Below are positions 5,902 through 8,163 of a stretch of DNA of 8,163 nucleotides, piece by piece. The stretch is from assembly GCA_023229175.1 (NCBI GenBank), contig JALNZV010000052.1:1-8163 (forward strand). The letters are read 5' to 3'. Source of the stretch: Tissierellaceae bacterium. GTDB taxonomy: Bacteria; Bacillota; Clostridia; Tissierellales; Tissierellaceae. The first letter of the stretch is position 1; each line of letters starts with the position of its first letter. The position numbers and the translations under genes are program-made. Under the pieces are notes generated by a model. It saw only the letters and a list, made by a program, of their open reading frames with translations. It was not told the origin of the DNA and searched no databases.

Positions 5902-6063
5902 TTAATACATATAATTTACTGTCATTCGTGCAGTTGCAGTTGAGACTGTTCCAGTAGTGACAATTTAAACTTGCCAAGTCCCATAAAGATCTACTCCATT
6001 GCCTGTAACTGACTTCGATGAAAGATTCCATGAAGAAGATGGACTTTCAAATAGTGAGCTCAT
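5902..6063 (-). pseudogene. Short remnant with an in-frame stop, possibly the tail of an exported protein
   Basis: From ATG at 6061-6063 the frame reads MSSLFESPSSSWNLSSKSVT and then GNGVDLYGTWQV up to TAA (5965-5967). In the same frame it continues IVTTGTVSTATARMTVNYMY to a second TAA (5902-5904). The two halves have the same Ser/Thr/Gly-rich, beta-strand-like character, so the first TAA looks like a nonsense mutation in one small domain. GAGG lies 14 bases before the ATG, a poor distance. The composition suggests the C-terminal domain of a secreted or surface protein. I do not recognise the family, and a pair of chance ORFs cannot be excluded. Confidence 0.45.
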
Positions 6064-6138
6064 TTTGCACAATGATCCTCACACTTAAGTATATTTACTA
6101 TATATATCGGTTATTATATACATTCCTTTAATTTTATA

Positions 6139-6246
6139 CTAATTACTCTAAGTAATGCGCGAAATATATCTGTTTAAAGTTCCTGAAACCTTTGATTCTA
6201 AAGCATTCAATGCACCCATCACTATTATGACACGTTCCCCTGTAGC
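6139..6246 (-). repeat. 108-bp repeat, copy B, fused to the truncated hsdR gene
   Basis: This is 86% identical to 4245-4352 with no gaps. At 6238-6246 it includes the hsdR codons GCT ACA GGG; new sequence begins at about 6237. The hairpins seen in copy A persist here on the minus strand: 6185-6199 now pairs through G-U at two positions, and 6142-6156 (ATTACT-TAG-AGTAAT) is fully Watson-Crick. In phase with hsdR it reads ERVIIVMGALNALESK up to TAG at 6148-6150. The sequence after it (below 6139) is unrelated to that after copy A, which places the far boundary at the terminal hairpin. Confidence 0.7.
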
Positions 6247-6803
6247 CATCTGTATTAGGCTCTAGGTTTATTATTTTTAAAAGATATCTCTAAATTTTTT
6301 ATGGCATTAATTTGAGCTGGCCTTAATCCTTCTATATCTAAGTCAGGCATATCTTGCAATCGGCCTCTCAAGGTAGTTTCTTCTTCAAACCATTCTAAAA
6401 GAGTCTTTGGTTGGTGAAAATAAAATATGGATCTTGAACGTGGCTTAGGGTCTCTATAGTCAGTAAATCTAGTTAATAGACCTGTACTTTCGTATACGAA
6501 TGGAAGAGGATCATCATTTAAATTATATTTTAATTTCGCCTGGGCATATCCATAGGATTGGTCTTCTGCTACAATTAGTCTTTGCCCTTCCTCTTCTTTT
6601 TTGGCTTCTATTACACCTATAGGTTTTCTATCTACAAATAAAACATAATCAGCAGGTCCAACATCAGTTTGATATTCCCTAATAGCAACCCCTAGACTTT
6701 CTGATAGATTAATTTTCTTTTTGTCTTGAATCGCCCATCCAGCATTTCTTAACATTAAGTCAATTCTATCTCTAGCTTTTTGTTCTGGACTTTGATTAAC
6801 CAT
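6238..6803 (-). pseudogene. hsdR: Truncated type I restriction enzyme R subunit (HsdR N-terminal nuclease domain)
   Basis: HsdR is the ATP-dependent translocase and nuclease subunit of type I restriction-modification complexes. About 185 residues of a protein normally near 1000 remain. The HSDR_N nuclease core is intact: GPADYVLF contains Asp52 and GVIEAKK contains Glu66 and Lys68 (PD-D/ExK type). RPAQINAIKNLE (161-172) is the Q-motif-like start of the helicase. The open frame ends at TAA (6255-6257), but adding one base beside the stop gives PRALIQMATG, the family's usual lead into the Walker A motif. There the gene is replaced by the 108-bp repeat instead of SGKT. So it has a one-base frameshift and has lost the whole motor. 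The ATG at 6801-6803 follows AGGAGGG and lies 12 bp after the XRE gene. No hsdM or hsdS is in the window. Confidence 0.88.
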
Positions 6804-6815
6804 AAAGTATCCCTC

Positions 6816-7034
6816 CTAACTTCTTTCATACTCCATAATATCTTCTATCCCACAATCTAAAACATAGCAAATCTTTGCTAGAGTCGTTAAATCTATCCTC
6901 TTAACTTTATTATTACAATAAGAATTAAGCTGGGTTCTTTGAAGATTTGCTTCCTTTTCTAGTCTATTTTTACTTATATTTTTCTCTTCCAAAACTTGAT
7001 CAATTTTGAAAACTACTTTCCCAAAACCTCGCAT
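6816..7034 (-). CDS. Small XRE/Cro-CI family regulator (HTH_26, YozG-like)
   Basis: The 72-residue protein is almost entirely one helix-turn-helix domain. The helices run through ISKNRLEKEANLQRTQLNSY (19-38), and RIDLTTLAKICYVLDCGIED (46-65) is the typical end of YozG-like regulators. It would bind DNA as a dimer in the cytoplasm. The ATG at 7032-7034 has AAGGAGA (7043-7049) 8 bases upstream, and an extended -10 lies at 7105-7113. Its stop is 12 bp before the hsdR start, and the hsdR ribosome binding site overlaps the stop codon. The two genes were thus co-transcribed, and the regulator probably controlled the restriction gene. The frame is intact although hsdR is broken. Confidence 0.88.
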   Translation of the reverse strand: MRGFGKVVFKIDQVLEEKNISKNRLEKEANLQRTQLNSYCNNKVKRIDLTTLAKICYVLDCGIEDIMEYERS

Positions 7035-7104
7035 GTTTTTTATCTCCTTTTAAATGTCTGGAATTAGTTTATTAATATCCATCTTTAAGTTGTTATTTAA
7101 GATA

Positions 7105-7113
7105 ATTATAGCA
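7105..7113 (-). promoter_or_regulatory. Extended -10 promoter for the XRE-hsdR unit
   Basis: The minus strand reads TGCTATAAT (TATAAT at 7105-7110), the same nine bases as the element before the AraC-family gene. No clear -35 is seen. The leader to the XRE start would be about 65 bases. Confidence 0.5.
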
Positions 7114-7145
7114 GACTTCCTTTCTTATTACACCTGTAAGAAGTT

Positions 7146-7259
7146 TTAAATATATTTTCTCACCAAGATGTTTTGTATCTTCATTATCTCTTTCGATATA
7201 TCATCATTCTCTTTTTTTAAATCCTCAATATCTTCTCTATCCCAGGTATTTCTGATATT
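7146..7259 (-). pseudogene. Short coding-like remnant with coiled-coil character
   Basis: A 37-codon open stretch ends at TAA (7146-7148). It contains WDREDIEDLKKENDDISKEI followed by MKIQNILVRKYI, a highly charged heptad-like helix typical of the C-terminal end of a coiled-coil protein. No start codon or ribosome binding site precedes it, and the frame is closed upstream at 7260-7262. I take it as the tail of a lost gene between the acetyltransferase and XRE genes; the family is unknown and chance is possible. The rest of 7035-7308 shows only the XRE promoter and AT-rich DNA. Confidence 0.3.
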
Positions 7260-7308
7260 TATTTATTATTGTAGAAAAAAACCTTTGAATTTTTTGTCAT
7301 TGAATTAT

Positions 7309-7848
7309 CTATAATCCCAGTCTAGCACCTACTTCTGCTCTCTCAATATCTTCTCTCTCTAGATCCCAGCTTTCACCGGTTTGCCCATCCCATATTTCTC
7401 CTGTTTCTACAAACCCGACTGATGCAAATAGGCCCCTAGCTGCTTCGTTAGTCTTCCAATAAGATAAATAAATAGCATCAGCTTTTCCTTGGGGAAATGT
7501 ATGTAAAAATTCGATAACTTTTTGCATAGCCTGCTTGCCAAACCCTTTACCCTGATATTTATGTTCTATCATAAAATGGTTTATTCCATAGGTAGCTTTG
7601 TCGCCAAATTCCTCAAATAAAAAGTCAGCTTCCGATAGCTCAAAAAATCCCATATCCACTAACCCTACAACTTTATCATGATGATATATGGCAAAGACCA
7701 AAGGAGATTTCTCATTGTTTGTTTCTTTAACATAGGCCCAAGCTAGTCTATAAATATTAGAATCCACATAACCGTCTTGCCCACTTGCTACTTTAAGATC
7801 CAATACTTTCCTTAAATTTTCCTGAGTAATTTTACGAAGTTCAATCAT
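7309..7848 (-). CDS. GNAT-family N-acetyltransferase, polyamine acetyltransferase-like
   Basis: The 179-residue product has the GNAT fold. The acetyl-CoA pyrophosphate-binding loop is in KYQGKGFGKQAM (the Q-x-x-G-x-G/A signature, about residues 97-108). Motif B follows as YLSYWKTNEAARGLFASVGF with its conserved Asn and the closing GFVETGE. The N-terminal part, with SGQDGYVDSN, resembles spermidine/spermine acetyltransferases of the BltD/PaiA kind, so a polyamine or other small amine is a plausible acceptor, though not proven. It should act in the cytoplasm. The ATG at 7846-7848 has GGGGGA just upstream. The promoter appears to use the neighbouring insertion-sequence end for its -35. The gene looks intact, and no strong terminator follows. 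Confidence 0.9.
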   Translation of the reverse strand: MIELRKITQENLRKVLDLKVASGQDGYVDSNIYRLAWAYVKETNNEKSPLVFAIYHHDKVVGLVDMGFFELSEADFLFEEFGDKATYGINHFMIEHKYQGKGFGKQAMQKVIEFLHTFPQGKADAIYLSYWKTNEAARGLFASVGFVETGEIWDGQTGESWDLEREDIERAEVGARLGL

Positions 7849-7882
7849 AATCGTTCCCCCATCTCTTTGTTTTTTCTACTGC

Positions 7883-7911
7883 ATAATACTAGTATGAATA
7901 TTGCCTTCCAA
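7883..7911 (-). promoter_or_regulatory. Candidate hybrid promoter for the acetyltransferase gene
   Basis: On the minus strand TTGGAA (7906-7911) is a 4-of-6 match to the -35 consensus. It lies 17 bp from TATTAT (7883-7888), a fair -10, about 35 bp before the acetyltransferase ATG. The -35 lies inside the proposed insertion-sequence end and the -10 outside. A 10-bp palindrome, ATACTAGTAT (7886-7895), straddles the junction and could be part of an operator. Confidence 0.4.
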
Positions 7912-8163
7912 ATAGACCAGTCGTGCCTACTTTTGGACCACCCTGGGCCTCATAGTAGACCAGTCAGTGCCTTTAAATAGACCACTTGTATAGATCTCCT
8001 GTATAATTAGATTGCATGCTTAGCATGACTAAATTATGATAGTGTAAAGTAGCTTATGAAAAGATAGAGTCAAAGAAATCAGGCTCAAATGAACCTAAAA
8101 AATTGCAAAATATATTTAGACTTGGGGCACCGCCACCCTTGACAGCATGCCAAAACAATGCTG
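7895..8163. mobile_element. Probable end of a second IS21-like element, running off the right edge
   Basis: From TGAATATTGCC (7895-7905) on there is a cluster of related short repeats: AATAGACCAGTC (7911-7922), TTGGACCACC (7933-7942), AGTAGACCAGTC (7955-7965 region) and AATAGACCAC (7976-7985). Several spaced copies of a short repeat next to a terminal TG is the usual layout of an IS21-family end. Beyond it are hairpins CATGC-TTA-GCATG (8015-8027) and CAGCAT...ATGCTG (8143-8163) and a GC-richer patch (8121-8140), with no convincing gene. Its repeats differ from those of the left-edge element, so this would be a different element. No transposase is visible, so the call rests on the repeats alone. 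Confidence 0.5.

Noticed and set aside
7270..7308. A terminator after the acetyltransferase gene (AAAAAA...TTTTTT around CCTTTG).
   Set aside because: The stem would be only A-T pairs with almost no GC, too weak to call a Rho-independent terminator.
8054..8161. An open minus-strand frame at the right edge (35 codons, with ALFWHAVKGG near its start).
   Set aside because: It lies in the hairpin-rich, non-coding-looking part of the probable insertion sequence, has no start in view and matches no family I know.

Overview
The window is AT-rich, with strong AGGAGG-type ribosome binding sites, TGnTATAAT-type extended -10 boxes and protein families typical of low-GC Firmicutes. A clostridial or tissierellial chromosome is the best guess; species cannot be told. 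Every gene between the two edge elements is on the minus strand except one doubtful 27-codon ORF. It reads as an accessory region full of decayed genes between two insertion-sequence ends.

Layout. 1-695: 3' half of istB and the right end of an IS21-family element. 732-815: tiny signal-peptide-like ORF. 821-1687: AraC-type regulator with a GyrI-like effector domain and a strong internal ribosome binding site at the domain junction. 1785-2180: small lipoprotein. 2259-2990: SAM-dependent methyltransferase. 3050-3283: 5'-truncated unknown gene. 3277-4071: alpha/beta hydrolase. 4245-5120: wrecked PLD-nuclease/helicase gene ending in a 108-bp repeat. 5201-5239: terminator-like hairpin with a competing alternative fold. 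5367-5819: intact gene of unknown function. 5902-6063: remnant with an in-frame stop. 6139-6803: second copy of the 108-bp repeat fused to a truncated type I restriction gene (hsdR). 6816-7034: small XRE regulator just upstream of hsdR. 7146-7259: remnant. 7309-7848: GNAT acetyltransferase. From about 7895: likely end of another IS21-like element.

How the genes relate. The XRE gene and hsdR form a two-gene unit with 12 bp between them. The hsdR and PLD-helicase genes are both remains of DNA-defence enzymes, so this was probably a defence island. The regulator, lipoprotein, methyltransferase, hydrolase and acetyltransferase look like independent single-gene units, each with its own ribosome binding site and AT-rich spacer.

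Most notable observation. The two unrelated helicase genes (hsdR and PLD-helicase) are both cut at the same codons of the Walker A motif, after Ala-Thr-Gly encoded by GCC/GCT ACA GGG. In both, the same sequence follows, in the same phase and without gaps. The two copies are 86% identical over 108 bp. Two of their hairpins are kept through G-U pairs only on the minus-strand RNA. This suggests an undescribed element, or element end, that targets the P-loop coding sequence, possibly with a structured RNA.
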